From contig NZ_JAPMLT010000015.1 of assembly GCF_026410385.1 (NCBI RefSeq), forward strand, positions 43,348-107,347: a DNA stretch of 64,000 nucleotides, written 5' to 3'. The position numbers and the translations under genes are program-made. This DNA is from Tumebacillus lacus. GTDB lineage: Bacteria > Bacillota > Bacilli > Tumebacillales > Tumebacillaceae. The notes under the pieces are model-generated. The model was not told the origin of the DNA. It ran no database searches and worked only from the letters and a program-made list of their open reading frames with translations. Below, piece by piece: positions 53,346 through 62,136 of the stretch. Position 1 is the stretch's first letter. Each line of letters starts with the position of its first letter.

Positions 53346-56075
53346 TTAACGCGAGAAGAAGTAGTCGACCGAGATCCAGTAGCCTGCAGAGGCTGCGTTT
53401 TTCGTGCCGGTGGACTTGATTTCCAAGATGTGGTTACCTGCCGACAAACCATCGTGCTTGAAGAGCATTTGGTTATACTGGATGCCCGAAGCATAGTAGT
53501 CGATGGAGCCGACCTTAACGCCGTCGATGTAGACGTCCGCGATGCCGCAGTTTGTGTTTTTGTAGCCGCCGACGATGACGCCGGTGCCGGTAAACGTGTA
53601 CGTTGCGGTCATGCTGTTGTTCGTCGCGGTCCCGTGATGTGCGGTACCGCCGGAGTGAGACCCCGAAGCGGTGTGCGTGATCCAAGCACCGGAGTAGGTG
53701 ACAGCAGTGGCGTCGTTGTTTTCGACGTATTTCGGGGTCCCTTCCGGGAAGGCGACCAAAGAATTGATCCGGTTGAGCTGCTCCTGCATCTTGTTGGAGT
53801 TGTTGCTCAGAGTGGAGACCGTACCGTTCAGTTGATTGTACAAGTTGGTCAGGGTCGTCACATTGCCTTGCAGCGTGCCGATGTTGGTGGTGTTCGTGTT
53901 CACTTGGTTCAGCAGGGTGGTGTACGAATTGTTCAGACCCGTGTACGACGTGAACAAGTCACCGATGTCGATCGTGTGCTGCCCGACCTGCGTTTGCAGG
54001 CCCGAGATCGCCGTCGAATTGTCGGTGATCTGCGTGCCTTGGTTGGTGACGGTGGTCTGCAGATTGCCGATCTGCGTGCCTTGGTTCGAAACGGTCGTCT
54101 GCAAGGACCCGATGGCGGACGCATTGTTGTTGATCGCCGTCGTGTTGTTGGTCACCGAGGTTTGCAGATTGCCGATCTGCGTGCCTTGGTTGGTGACGGT
54201 GGTCTGCAAGGAGCCGATGGCGGACGTGTTGTTGGTCACCGAGGTTTGCAGGTTGCCGATCTGCGTGCCTTGGTTGGTGACGGTGGTCTGCAAGGAGCCG
54301 ATGGCGGACGTGTTGTTGGTCACCGAGGTCTGCAGGTTGCCGATCTGCGTGCCTTGGTTGGTGACGGTCGTCTGCAGGTTGCCCAGTTGCGTGCCTTGGT
54401 TGCCGACGGTCGTTTGCAGCGAGCCGAGCGTCGAGGTGTTCGTGTTCACCTGACCGAGCAGGCTCGTGTACGAGTTGTTCAGGCCGGTGTAGGACGTTTG
54501 CAGGTTGCCGATCTGGGTATCATGATCGGCAGTCTTGGTGTTCAGGTTGCTGATGTCCGACGTGTTGGTGTTCACTTGGGTCAGCAGGTTGGTGTACGAG
54601 TTGTTCAGGTTCGTGTACGAGGTCTGCAGACTGCCGATGTTCGTGGTGTTTTGGTTCACCTGCGTCTTCAGCGCTTCCAGTTCTGCGTTGCTCGAACCTG
54701 CGGACGTTTCCAGCGTATCGACCTTGGTTTCCAGCGAGCCCACCTTGGTGGTCAGCGAGCCGATCGCCGAGGTGTTGCTGTTGACCGAGGTTTGCAGGTT
54801 GCCGATCTGCGTGCCTTGGTTGGTCACCGTCGTCTCCAGGTTGCCGACCTTGGAGTCGAGGTTGTTCAACTGGGTGCCTTGGTTGGATACGGTGGTTTCC
54901 AAAGAACCGATCTTGGTGCCTTGCTCCGAGACGGTGGTCTCGAGCGTGCCGACTTTGGAGGTCAGGGTGCCGATCTGCGCGTCGTAGTTGGTGATCGACG
55001 TTTCCATCGAACCGACTTTGGAGTCGATGGCATCGATCTTGGAATCCTGCGCGTTGACTTTGGTCTCTACATTGGAGACTTTCGTGTCAATCGTGTCGAG
55101 CGTCGACTGCTGCGCGTCCACTTTTGAGAGCAGGTTGCCAAGCGTCGTGTTCTGATCGGCCAGGCCCGATTCCAGGGAGCCGATCTTGGTTTCTTGGTCG
55201 GTCAGCTTGGTACGCAGGTCGGTGATGACGGTCGAGTTGTCCGGCAGCGTCTCGACTTGCGTTTTCAGCGTCCCGAGCGACGCTTGTTGCTCAGCCAGTT
55301 GCTTTTGCAGCTTGCGCACAGCAGAGGACGAGCCGCTGCTCGTCGATCTCGACAGCGCTTGCTTGATCTGGTTGGAGTGCAGGGCTGCGACTTGTTGCAG
55401 ATCGGCCAACTCGCGTTCGTAGTTGATGTTCACCGCGAGCAGTGCCTTCAAGTTTTCTTCGTACTGCTGCATGCCGGATTGGAGACCGGCAAGGCTTTGT
55501 TGGTACATCGTATTCTGGAGTTGCAACGATTTCACGTCCGTCTGGTTCGCGGAGGCCAGGGCATTCAGTTCGAACAATTTCGAATCTTGAACCCCCAGTT
55601 GGGTCTGGAATTCAAATAGATTTTTTTGGTGAACAGCAGACAGGAATTGAAGACCGTCAACACTCTTTTGGTACGTTTCGGTTTGAGACTGCAGGCCGGA
55701 CACGGTCTGCATGTATGCGCTGGTCTGCGAGAACAGCTTATCAATTCCTTGGGATTGAGCGGTGGTTTGCGCTAACAGTTTTTCAATCTGAGTTTGCTGC
55801 GATGTAGACTGCGTCTCTTGTTGGGTCAGTTTGTTGCGAAGCGATTGAATTTCTTGCTGTTGTGCAGTTACGGTCGCATTCAGCGTGCTGAACTTTTTCT
55901 CCAGCGAGTTGAAGTTTTCGGCGGTGCCGAGCATCGTGCTCGCTTTCGTCTCCTGGGTGTTTTGCATAAAGGCCGGTGCCGATTTGAAGACATCGGTCCC
56001 TCCCACTGAGTAAGTCAACGCGACGGATGAGACAGCTAAGGGCGCGATGAGCAAGAAAGTATTGAGCGCTTTCAT
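53346..56075 (-). CDS. Secreted coiled-coil repeat protein with C-terminal beta module (paralog 1)
   Basis: 909 residues. A signal-like hydrophobic start covers about residues 1-25. Residues ~45-770 are a continuous coiled coil built of short units such as TVTNQGTQIGNLQT, like trimeric autotransporter or phage-fibre stalks. Three near-identical 28-residue units lie around bases 54147-54400. The last ~135 residues are beta-rich, from VENNDATAVTYSG to the end, with GTGVIVGGYKN and VYIDGVKVGSIDYYA. A homologous module is found in the neighbouring gene. No LPXTG or S-layer anchor is seen. Likely an extracellular fibre or matrix protein. Confidence 0.8.
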   Translation of the reverse strand: MKALNTFLLIAPLAVSSVALTYSVGGTDVFKSAPAFMQNTQETKASTMLGTAENFNSLEKKFSTLNATVTAQQQEIQSLRNKLTQQETQSTSQQTQIEKLLAQTTAQSQGIDKLFSQTSAYMQTVSGLQSQTETYQKSVDGLQFLSAVHQKNLFEFQTQLGVQDSKLFELNALASANQTDVKSLQLQNTMYQQSLAGLQSGMQQYEENLKALLAVNINYERELADLQQVAALHSNQIKQALSRSTSSGSSSAVRKLQKQLAEQQASLGTLKTQVETLPDNSTVITDLRTKLTDQETKIGSLESGLADQNTTLGNLLSKVDAQQSTLDTIDTKVSNVETKVNAQDSKIDAIDSKVGSMETSITNYDAQIGTLTSKVGTLETTVSEQGTKIGSLETTVSNQGTQLNNLDSKVGNLETTVTNQGTQIGNLQTSVNSNTSAIGSLTTKVGSLETKVDTLETSAGSSNAELEALKTQVNQNTTNIGSLQTSYTNLNNSYTNLLTQVNTNTSDISNLNTKTADHDTQIGNLQTSYTGLNNSYTSLLGQVNTNTSTLGSLQTTVGNQGTQLGNLQTTVTNQGTQIGNLQTSVTNNTSAIGSLQTTVTNQGTQIGNLQTSVTNNTSAIGSLQTTVTNQGTQIGNLQTSVTNNTTAINNNASAIGSLQTTVSNQGTQIGNLQTTVTNQGTQITDNSTAISGLQTQVGQHTIDIGDLFTSYTGLNNSYTTLLNQVNTNTTNIGTLQGNVTTLTNLYNQLNGTVSTLSNNSNKMQEQLNRINSLVAFPEGTPKYVENNDATAVTYSGAWITHTASGSHSGGTAHHGTATNNSMTATYTFTGTGVIVGGYKNTNCGIADVYIDGVKVGSIDYYASGIQYNQMLFKHDGLSAGNHILEIKSTGTKNAASAGYWISVDYFFSR
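54147..54400. repeat. 84-bp tandem repeat within the coiled-coil gene
   Basis: The same 84-base unit (28 codons) begins at 54147, 54231 and 54315 with very few differences; weaker copies continue on both sides. The copies lie in frame, so unit number can change without breaking the protein. Confidence 0.9.
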
Positions 56076-56125
56076 CTACATGTACTCCTTCCCCCCAAGA
56101 CCCACATATAGTTTCCCCCAAGTCT

Positions 56126-56154
56126 ATTATTAGGGTGGAAGATTAAAGCGTCAA
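56126..56154 (-). promoter_or_regulatory. Promoter of paralog 1
   Basis: Minus-strand TTGACG-17-AATAAT. The -35 is embedded in CTATTGACG, which recurs upstream of paralog 2. Confidence 0.5.
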
Positions 56155-56217
56155 TAGATTTCGGTCAACTTCCTAAAAAAGTTTATGATTCTAAGAGTGA
56201 AAAAATTTTCTAAAAAA

Positions 56218-56256
56218 CTAAAGACCGCTTTCTATTGGAAAGAAAGCGGTCTTTTG
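56218..56256 (-). terminator. Terminator of paralog 2
   Basis: AAAGACCGCTTTCT pairs with its complement around ATTGGA; on the minus strand AGTTTTTTAG follows. Confidence 0.85.
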
Positions 56257-56276
56257 GCAGATATTTAGTAGTAGAT

Positions 56277-58694
56277 TTAGGCAGCAGACGGGACGTCGGA
56301 AGCAGGAGAACTGCTGTCCGACGACGGAGCCGTGCTGCCAGTCGGCTCTGTGTCGTCCCTCGGAGGAGTGATGGTATCACCTGGCTCGGTGGTGGTGTCA
56401 CCCGGTTGGGATGTGTTGTTGCCCGGTTGGGATGTGTTGTCACCCGGTTGGGATGTGTTGTCGCCCGGTTGGGTGGTGTTGTCGCCCGGTTGGGATGTGT
56501 TGTCGCCCGGTTGGGATGTGTTGTCGCCCGGTTGGGTGGTGTTGTCGCCCGGTTGGGATGTGTTGTCGCCCGGTTGAGTGTTGTCGCCCGGTTGAGTGTT
56601 GTCGCCCGGTTGAGTGTTGTCGCCCGGTTGAGTGTTGCCGCCCGGTTGGGTGGTGCCGTCGCCCGGTTGGGTGGTGTTGTCGTCCGGTTGGGTGGTGTTG
56701 TCGCCCGGTTGGGTGTTGTCGCCCGGTTGGGTGTTGTCGCCCGGGATCGGGGTGACGACCGGCGGTGCTTCGGCCGGCAACGGTTTCGTGACGTAGCCGC
56801 CCGGGACTTTCACAAACGTTTGCCCGTCGAGCGGGATGACGAAGGTGTCCACGTTGATGTTCGATGCTTTTGCCAGCGGGTTCATCTGGCCGGTCCACAC
56901 GATCTTGATGGTGTGCGGGCCATCGGTAAGGCCGGTCTTTATGAACAGCAGTTGCGAGAACGTTTCAGTCGGTGCGTAGTAGTCGATCGTGCCTGCGTCT
57001 TCACCGTCGATGTAGACGCGGGCGATGCCGTAGTAAGGCGATTTGTAGCCGGTCACGGCGATGCCTGTGCCGTGGAAGGCGAAGGTCATCGAGGTGCCCG
57101 GAATGTTGGTGTAGCGAGCGGAGCCGCCGGACAGCGCATACTTGTTGTACGTGCCCCAGTACCCGTTGTAGATCGCCATCGGGTCATTGTCCTCATACGT
57201 GGCCACATTGCCGGAGATCGGCGGTGGCGGCGGAGTCGTATCGGACACGTCGGTGTTGGTCTTGAGAGCGAGCTGTCGGATCTGGTATTGAGCGGTGCTC
57301 ATCTGGTTGTTGAGGTCGATCAGGTTTTGCGTGTTCGATTTGGACTGGTTGCTCAGGTTGCCGATCTGCGTCTGCAGAGCGGTGATGTCGATGTTCTGGC
57401 GAAGCAGTTTGTCCACAGACGACTGCAGGCTGGAAGTCGAAGTTTGCAGGATGCCGATGTCTTGCTTTTGACCGGTGACGGCGGTCTTGAGAGACGAGAC
57501 ATCGGTGGTCAGCGTGTCGATCTTCTGTTGCTGGTCGACCAGAGTGTCCACCGACACTTGCAGCGCGGCCGTCTTGGATTCCAGAGCGCCGATGCGTTGT
57601 ACATCGCCGTTCACTTGCGTCTTCAAGGAGTTCAGCAGGCTGGCTTGGTCATTTTGCGTCGACTCAAGGCCGCTGAGCACCGATTGTTGAGCGGACAACT
57701 GCGCCGTCGTGCTGGCCAGAGACGCGGTCATGTCATCGATCTTGCCGTCATAGGTGCCGACAGTCGTGCTCAGGTCGGCCACCGACTGTTCGAGCAGCGG
57801 GATCTTCGCTTCAAAGCTTCCGAACAGCGTCATCGCGCTGCCCACTTGCGATTCGAGATCGGACTGCCGGGCTTGCAGCGCGGCCCTCTGCTGCTTCTCT
57901 TCCTGCACGTCGGTGCGGATGCCGATGATGTCGGCCATCGACGTGGTGAGATCCTGAGTGAGCACCGTGATCAGGTTGTACTGATCAGCGTTCTGCTGCT
58001 TTTGGTTTTGCACGTCGGTGTTGAGCGCGTTCATCTGTTCATCCTGTGCGATGTGTTGATCTCGCAGTGCCGCGACCTGAGACTCCAAGGCGGCGACGGT
58101 GCCCGTTTGAGCGGTGACATCCGATTTCAGGGCGGTCACCGTGTCGGTCAGCGCCACAGTCTGCGTTTTGATCTCATCTACTTGTTCAACGCCCGTCTTC
58201 AGGTCGCTGATCGTTTGCTCTTGCGAAGCCGTCTTGGCTTCCAAGCTCTTGATCGTCTCCTGCTGGGCGGTGGTTTCCGTTTGCAAATCTTCAATGATCT
58301 CCGCTTGTTGGAAATTCTCTTCCTTCAAAGCGTTGATCGTTTCCGCTTGTGCGCCGGTCTGCGTCTGCAGCGACTGGATCGTCTGCTCCTGCGCAGCCGA
58401 CTTTTGCTCCAAGCTCTCGACCTTCGTCTGCTGGGTCGTCGATTGCGTCTGCAACGACTCGATCAGCTTTTTCTGCTCGGCCGACTGGGCCTGCAGCTCT
58501 TCTACCGCCTGTTTCAACGGTTCGTGACTCCCGGTGATCGCGTCTCTCAACTGCACGATCTGCTGTTGAATCGCTGCGATCTGTCCGGGAATGCCATTGT
58601 TGTTGGAAGACGCGGCTTCCCCGTTTGTGAAGACGAGCAAGGAGGAGACCACAGCGATCCCTAGAGCCCCCAAGCTCCACTTTTTAATCTTCAC
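56277..58694 (-). CDS. Secreted coiled-coil protein with beta module and PGDNTQ tail (paralog 2)
   Basis: 805 residues from a GTG at 58694 with GGGGGTGT upstream. A signal peptide (KIKKWSLGALGIAVVSSLLVF, cut near GEAAS) is followed by ~430 residues of coiled coil. The beta-rich module shared with paralog 1 comes next (EDNDPMAIYNGYWG ... HGTGIAVTGYKS ... VYIDGEDAGTIDYYAP). A short linker precedes 18 imperfect PGDNTQ/PGDNTSQ units, and an acidic Ser/Pro tail ends the protein. No sorting signal is visible. A wall- or polysaccharide-binding role of the module is inferred. Adjacent to the polysaccharide locus but transcribed the other way. Confidence 0.8.
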   Translation of the reverse strand: MKIKKWSLGALGIAVVSSLLVFTNGEAASSNNNGIPGQIAAIQQQIVQLRDAITGSHEPLKQAVEELQAQSAEQKKLIESLQTQSTTQQTKVESLEQKSAAQEQTIQSLQTQTGAQAETINALKEENFQQAEIIEDLQTETTAQQETIKSLEAKTASQEQTISDLKTGVEQVDEIKTQTVALTDTVTALKSDVTAQTGTVAALESQVAALRDQHIAQDEQMNALNTDVQNQKQQNADQYNLITVLTQDLTTSMADIIGIRTDVQEEKQQRAALQARQSDLESQVGSAMTLFGSFEAKIPLLEQSVADLSTTVGTYDGKIDDMTASLASTTAQLSAQQSVLSGLESTQNDQASLLNSLKTQVNGDVQRIGALESKTAALQVSVDTLVDQQQKIDTLTTDVSSLKTAVTGQKQDIGILQTSTSSLQSSVDKLLRQNIDITALQTQIGNLSNQSKSNTQNLIDLNNQMSTAQYQIRQLALKTNTDVSDTTPPPPPISGNVATYEDNDPMAIYNGYWGTYNKYALSGGSARYTNIPGTSMTFAFHGTGIAVTGYKSPYYGIARVYIDGEDAGTIDYYAPTETFSQLLFIKTGLTDGPHTIKIVWTGQMNPLAKASNINVDTFVIPLDGQTFVKVPGGYVTKPLPAEAPPVVTPIPGDNTQPGDNTQPGDNTTQPDDNTTQPGDGTTQPGGNTQPGDNTQPGDNTQPGDNTQPGDNTSQPGDNTTQPGDNTSQPGDNTSQPGDNTTQPGDNTSQPGDNTSQPGNNTSQPGDTTTEPGDTITPPRDDTEPTGSTAPSSDSSSPASDVPSAA
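56381..56746. repeat. 18/21-bp tandem repeats encoding PGDNTQ / PGDNTSQ units
   Basis: Eighteen contiguous units of 18 or 21 bases (consensus CCCGGTTGGGATGTGTTGTCG on the plus strand, with shorter variants). All keep the frame. Many units are identical, indicating recent expansion. Confidence 0.92.
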
Positions 58695-58745
58695 TGTTCT
58701 ACACCCCCACATATAAATCCCCATTTTTTGCCTACCCTGCTATCT

Positions 58746-58774
58746 ATTTTGTCAACTCTGGTTGCAATCGTCAA
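58746..58774 (-). promoter_or_regulatory. Promoter of paralog 2
   Basis: Minus-strand TTGACG-17-CAAAAT, with the same CTATTGACG core as upstream of paralog 1. Confidence 0.45.
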
Positions 58775-58989
58775 TAGCATAAGTTTACAAAATGTAGGAC
58801 TTAAGGATTATAGGGGTATATTTATATAGGCATTAGTCATGTTCCTTCATTTTTCAAACCCAAAAATTCCGACAAAATCTCTGTTTTTTTGCATACAGCA
58901 TTCAGCCCTGCGGCATGATATAGTAAATCCGACAGCACACAGAGGGAAATATCCCCAACACGCATACAGAGAAAAAGGAGAGAAACCAC

Positions 58990-60297
58990 ATGCCTCAACT
59001 GAAGCTCCATACACAAGCAGCAGCCAAGTGGCTGACCGACGCCCCGGCTGCTCTGGCGGGCGACGTGCAGACCGCCCATCGGACGGTCCACGAAAAATCG
59101 GGTCCTGGCCATGAATTCCTCGGCTGGCTCGAACCGCTCGCTCCGGACAGCGACATCGCCCTGCGCGTCCAAGCTGCAGCCGAACGCATCCGCTCCAACT
59201 CGGACGTTCTGCTCGTGATCGGGATCGGCGGTTCGTACGCGGGTGCGCACGCAGGCATTGAGATGCTCACCCACGCCTTCCGCAATCAACTCGGTGAAGC
59301 GGAACGTCGCGGCCCGGAAGTGTATTACATCGGGCACAATCTCAGCGCGGCGTATTATCATCAACTGTTCCAATTGATCGCCGACAAAGAGGTGTCTGTA
59401 AACGTGATCTCCAAGTCCGGCACGACGACAGAACCGGCCGTTGCGTTCCGTCTGGTGCGGGAGTTTATGATTCGCAAGTACGGTGCGGAGGAGGCAGGCC
59501 GCCGGATCTACGCGACGACCGATGCGAACAAAGGCGCGTTGCGGACGTTGGCAGATACGGAAGGGTACACGACGTTTGTGATCCCGGACGACATCGGCGG
59601 ACGCTATTCGGTGTTGACGCCGGTCGGGCTGTTGCCGATGGCGGTGGCAGGTCTTGATATCGCGGAGATGCTCGAAGGGGCGAAGGAAGCGAGCGACCTG
59701 TACAGCAATCCAAAGCTGGAGGAAAACACGTGCTACCAATATGCGGCGTACCGGAACGCGCTGTATCGTCAAGGCAAGAAGGTCGAGCTGCTGGTGTCGT
59801 ATGAGCCGCGCTTTGCGACGTTTGCGGAGTGGTGGAAGCAGCTGTTTGGTGAGAGCGAAGGGAAAGAGGGCAAGGGGATTTATCCGGCGTCGGTGCAGTT
59901 TACGACCGATCTGCATTCGATGGGGCAGTACATTCAAGAAGGTGAGCGGCATTTGTTTGAGACGGTGCTGTTTGTGGAAGATTCCGGTTATGAATTGAAC
60001 ATTCCGTCGCTGGAGCAAGATCTGGACGGGTTGAATTATATTGCGGGCAAGTCGATCGATTATGTGAACAAACAAGCGATGCTCGGGACGTTGGAAGCGC
60101 ATCAGGATGGCGGGGTGCCGAACTTTGTTTTGGAGATCCCGGAGTTGAATGAGAAGATGGTCGGGCATTTGTTCTACTTCTTTGAGAAGGCGTGTGCGAT
60201 CAGCGGGTATCTGTTGGAAGTGAATCCGTTTGATCAGCCAGGGGTGGAGGCTTATAAGCGGAATATGTTTAGGTTGTTGGGGAAAGAAGGGTACTAA
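58990..60297 (+). CDS. pgi: Glucose-6-phosphate isomerase
   Basis: 435 residues; AAAAGGAGAG precedes the [19 protein letters not shown] and the phosphate-binding [14 protein letters not shown], then the late [18 protein letters not shown] block, identify Pgi of the Bacillus type (about 450 residues). Converts glucose-6-P and fructose-6-P, feeding both glycolysis and nucleotide sugars for the nearby polysaccharide. Codon third positions shift from C-rich in the first half to G/T-rich in the second half. Confidence 0.96.
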   Translation: MPQLKLHTQAAAKWLTDAPAALAGDVQTAHRTVHEKSGPGHEFLGWLEPLAPDSDIALRVQAAAERIRSNSDVLLVIGIGGSYAGAHAGIEMLTHAFRNQLGEAERRGPEVYYIGHNLSAAYYHQLFQLIADKEVSVNVISKSGTTTEPAVAFRLVREFMIRKYGAEEAGRRIYATTDANKGALRTLADTEGYTTFVIPDDIGGRYSVLTPVGLLPMAVAGLDIAEMLEGAKEASDLYSNPKLEENTCYQYAAYRNALYRQGKKVELLVSYEPRFATFAEWWKQLFGESEGKEGKGIYPASVQFTTDLHSMGQYIQEGERHLFETVLFVEDSGYELNIPSLEQDLDGLNYIAGKSIDYVNKQAMLGTLEAHQDGGVPNFVLEIPELNEKMVGHLFYFFEKACAISGYLLEVNPFDQPGVEAYKRNMFRLLGKEGY

Positions 60298-60348
60298 AGC
60301 AGGGAAAGTATGCAAAGGTATTGTGCTTCTGGCGGCCGGGCCAGGGGT

Positions 60349-60418
60349 GCGATACCTTTTCTTGTTCGCGAAGTCGCTGGCGCTCCTATCTCACGCGAAA
60401 AGGTATCGCCCCCCCCCC
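60349..60418 (+). other. Long stem-loop followed by a ten-base C tract
   Basis: GCGATACCTTTTC pairs perfectly with GAAAAGGTATCGC (60349-60361, 60397-60409). The second arm runs into ten C residues, not T, so it is not a normal terminator. It lies about 50 bases after pgi. Confidence 0.6.
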
Positions 60419-60448
60419 TGACCCTGTCTGAGTGGCGGACGCTATTTC

Positions 60449-60590
60449 AGTGGGGGTTGTAGCACTTTGATGGTGGGGTAGGCGACGGGCTTTGTTTGAG
60501 TGGGGTTGTAGCACTTTGATGGTGGGGTAGGCGGCGGGCTTTGTTTTAGTAGGGTTGTAGCACTTTACTAGTGGAATGAGGGGCTGTTCC
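60449..60590. repeat. 49-bp direct repeat, nearly three copies, in the pgi downstream region
   Basis: TTGTAGCACTTT occurs at 60457, 60506 and 60555, exactly 49 bases apart. The first two units also share TGATGGTGGGGTAGGCG and a following GGGCTTTGTTT; the third diverges halfway. The stretch is non-coding and strongly G-rich on the plus strand. Confidence 0.85.
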
Positions 60591-60647
60591 TTTTTGGTGG
60601 GGGTAGGCGTATACTGGGGGTAATGAGAGGGAATTTGGGGTGGATTT

Positions 60648-61562
60648 ATGAATCGGCTGCTGGATTGTCGGTTCGTCGCAGTGCTCCAAGCTGCCGACGA
60701 CGAAGAGGTACAGGTACGTCTCTTCCACGAAGTGGAACGAGAGGGTCTGCCGCTCTTTAAGGAGCGCATTCGCAAAAAGATGACGATGCCCCGCGTGTAT
60801 TTCGATCACCTGATTCTTGCGGGTGTTTTTGAAGTGGAGGGCCCTGCCTATGTGCCTGTCCCCCGTTCCTGCGCCGTCGGTTTCGATATCCATGCCCTCG
60901 GTCGCAAGGTCCACTTTGATATGTGTTTTCATGGGACGGTCGATCGGCTGTGGCAGGAAGCACGATTTAAATTGAAAGATCTCGTGCTCGACCCGGATGT
61001 GTTTGAGTCGTACACCTACCGCCTGCAAGCCATTTCCCGCTATCATTATCTCGGTCGCGAGGACAATGTCTACCGGGCGATGGCGGTGGATGAAAATCAT
61101 GAGATCGAGTTCAAGCTCGATTTTTTGCAAGCGAAGGAAAAGATCCTGAAGTCGGTGGTGGCGTTCGCCAACACGAACAACGGAAATCTGTATCTCGGCA
61201 TCTCCAACGACAAAGAGATCGTCGGGATCAATCATGAGATCGCCCGCTACGGCAATGAAGACCGCTATCTGCTCGCGATCTCCTCGTTGCTTCATCAACG
61301 GGTCTATCCGTTGCTCTCCCCGTTCCCGGAAATGCGCGTGATCACGGCGGCGAACGGGCGCAAAGTGCTGCATATCTACGTGCCGGTCGGGCACACGATG
61401 TTTGCGGTGCTGGAGTCGTTTGGCAGCGGTCAAACGCGGCGTCGTGTCGCGGTGAAACAAAATAATCAATCGGTGTGGGTCGATGATCCGTACGATCTGG
61501 CCGAACTGTACATCAAACGCCGCATCGGCACCAGCACCGCGGCGACTCTCGGGCTTCTATAG
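60648..61562 (+). CDS. AlbA_2 (Schlafen-type) domain protein
   Basis: 304 residues, moderate ribosome binding site. Residues ~150-275 match the AlbA_2 domain: EIEFKLDF, then ILKSVVAFANTNNGNLYLGISNDKEIVGI. This domain binds nucleic acid or nucleotides in transcriptional or defence proteins. The N-terminal ~145 residues (with VYFDHLILAGVFEVEGP) are a domain I do not recognise. It appears to be a single gene between the repeat region and a terminator. Confidence 0.78.
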   Translation: MNRLLDCRFVAVLQAADDEEVQVRLFHEVEREGLPLFKERIRKKMTMPRVYFDHLILAGVFEVEGPAYVPVPRSCAVGFDIHALGRKVHFDMCFHGTVDRLWQEARFKLKDLVLDPDVFESYTYRLQAISRYHYLGREDNVYRAMAVDENHEIEFKLDFLQAKEKILKSVVAFANTNNGNLYLGISNDKEIVGINHEIARYGNEDRYLLAISSLLHQRVYPLLSPFPEMRVITAANGRKVLHIYVPVGHTMFAVLESFGSGQTRRRVAVKQNNQSVWVDDPYDLAELYIKRRIGTSTAATLGLL

Positions 61563-61572
61563 GAGAAAGCAG

Positions 61573-61610
61573 AAAAACCCGACTCCGGCTATTTTGCGGA
61601 GCGGGTTTCT
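61573..61610. terminator. Bidirectional terminator between the AlbA_2 and VanZ genes
   Basis: AAACCCG-A-CTCCG pairs with CGGAGCGGGTTT (one bulge); T-rich on the plus strand, A/T-rich on the other side. Confidence 0.7.
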
Positions 61611-62077
61611 TTGTGCGGTACAAAACGCTTCGAGGCACGGTTGGAGCGACCCGGTGCGGTAAACCAGTGATAGAGCCGGATCGCCAAGCAGGCGGCGACG
61701 ATGTCGATGAGCACGTCGGAGATGCGAGCGTAGCGGCCGGGTGTGACCGCTTGGTGCAGTTCGTCAATGAGGGCATAGGAGATGCAGATCCAGAATGCCT
61801 TTTTGACGGTGCGGGCATAGCGGTAGGCCAGCCAGCCGAGGATGAAGTAGAAGATCAGGTGGGCCAGTTTGTGCAAAAAGGTGTCGAGTTGCAAGAGTGT
61901 GCTCGGAGCGGGAATGGTAAAGAAGGGATTGTTAAATGATAAGACCAACTTCCAGTCGATGTCGGAGATGAAGAGGTTGTGCTCGTTTTCGAGCCAGTAC
62001 TGCCAGTACAAGATCTTCATGTCCGGGATGGCGGAGAGGGAAAAGATGACGATCATCCAAAAAACCAGTAAACGCAC
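61589..62077 (-). CDS. VanZ-family membrane protein
   Basis: 162 residues from the GTG at 62077; the ATG at 62083 lies only one base from AGGAGG and is less likely. Four hydrophobic segments, with DTFLHKLAHLIFYFILGWLAYR and YALIDELHQAVTPGRYARISDVLID, the VanZ signature. In most bacteria these proteins have no known role beyond mild teicoplanin resistance in enterococci. Divergent from the EamA gene. Confidence 0.88.
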   Translation of the reverse strand: MRLLVFWMIVIFSLSAIPDMKILYWQYWLENEHNLFISDIDWKLVLSFNNPFFTIPAPSTLLQLDTFLHKLAHLIFYFILGWLAYRYARTVKKAFWICISYALIDELHQAVTPGRYARISDVLIDIVAACLAIRLYHWFTAPGRSNRASKRFVPHKETRSAK

Positions 62078-62136
62078 GGACATTCCTCCTCGTACAGGGA
62101 TTCTATTATTCTAGCAGAATGGAACGGATGGTGGAT

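Noticed and set aside
54147..54400. Evenly spaced repeats resembling a CRISPR array
   Set aside because: The units are contiguous 84-bp in-frame coding repeats without unique spacers, and there are no cas genes.
53202..55127. 641-codon plus-strand frame opposite the coiled-coil gene
   Set aside because: Its repeats are the mirror of the minus-strand repeats. It lacks a ribosome binding site and starts inside the CapD-like gene, while the minus-strand protein has a signal peptide and a folded module.
56235..58664. 809-codon plus-strand frame
   Set aside because: Antisense shadow of paralog 2; Arg/Leu-rich translation with no domain, and it begins in the terminator.
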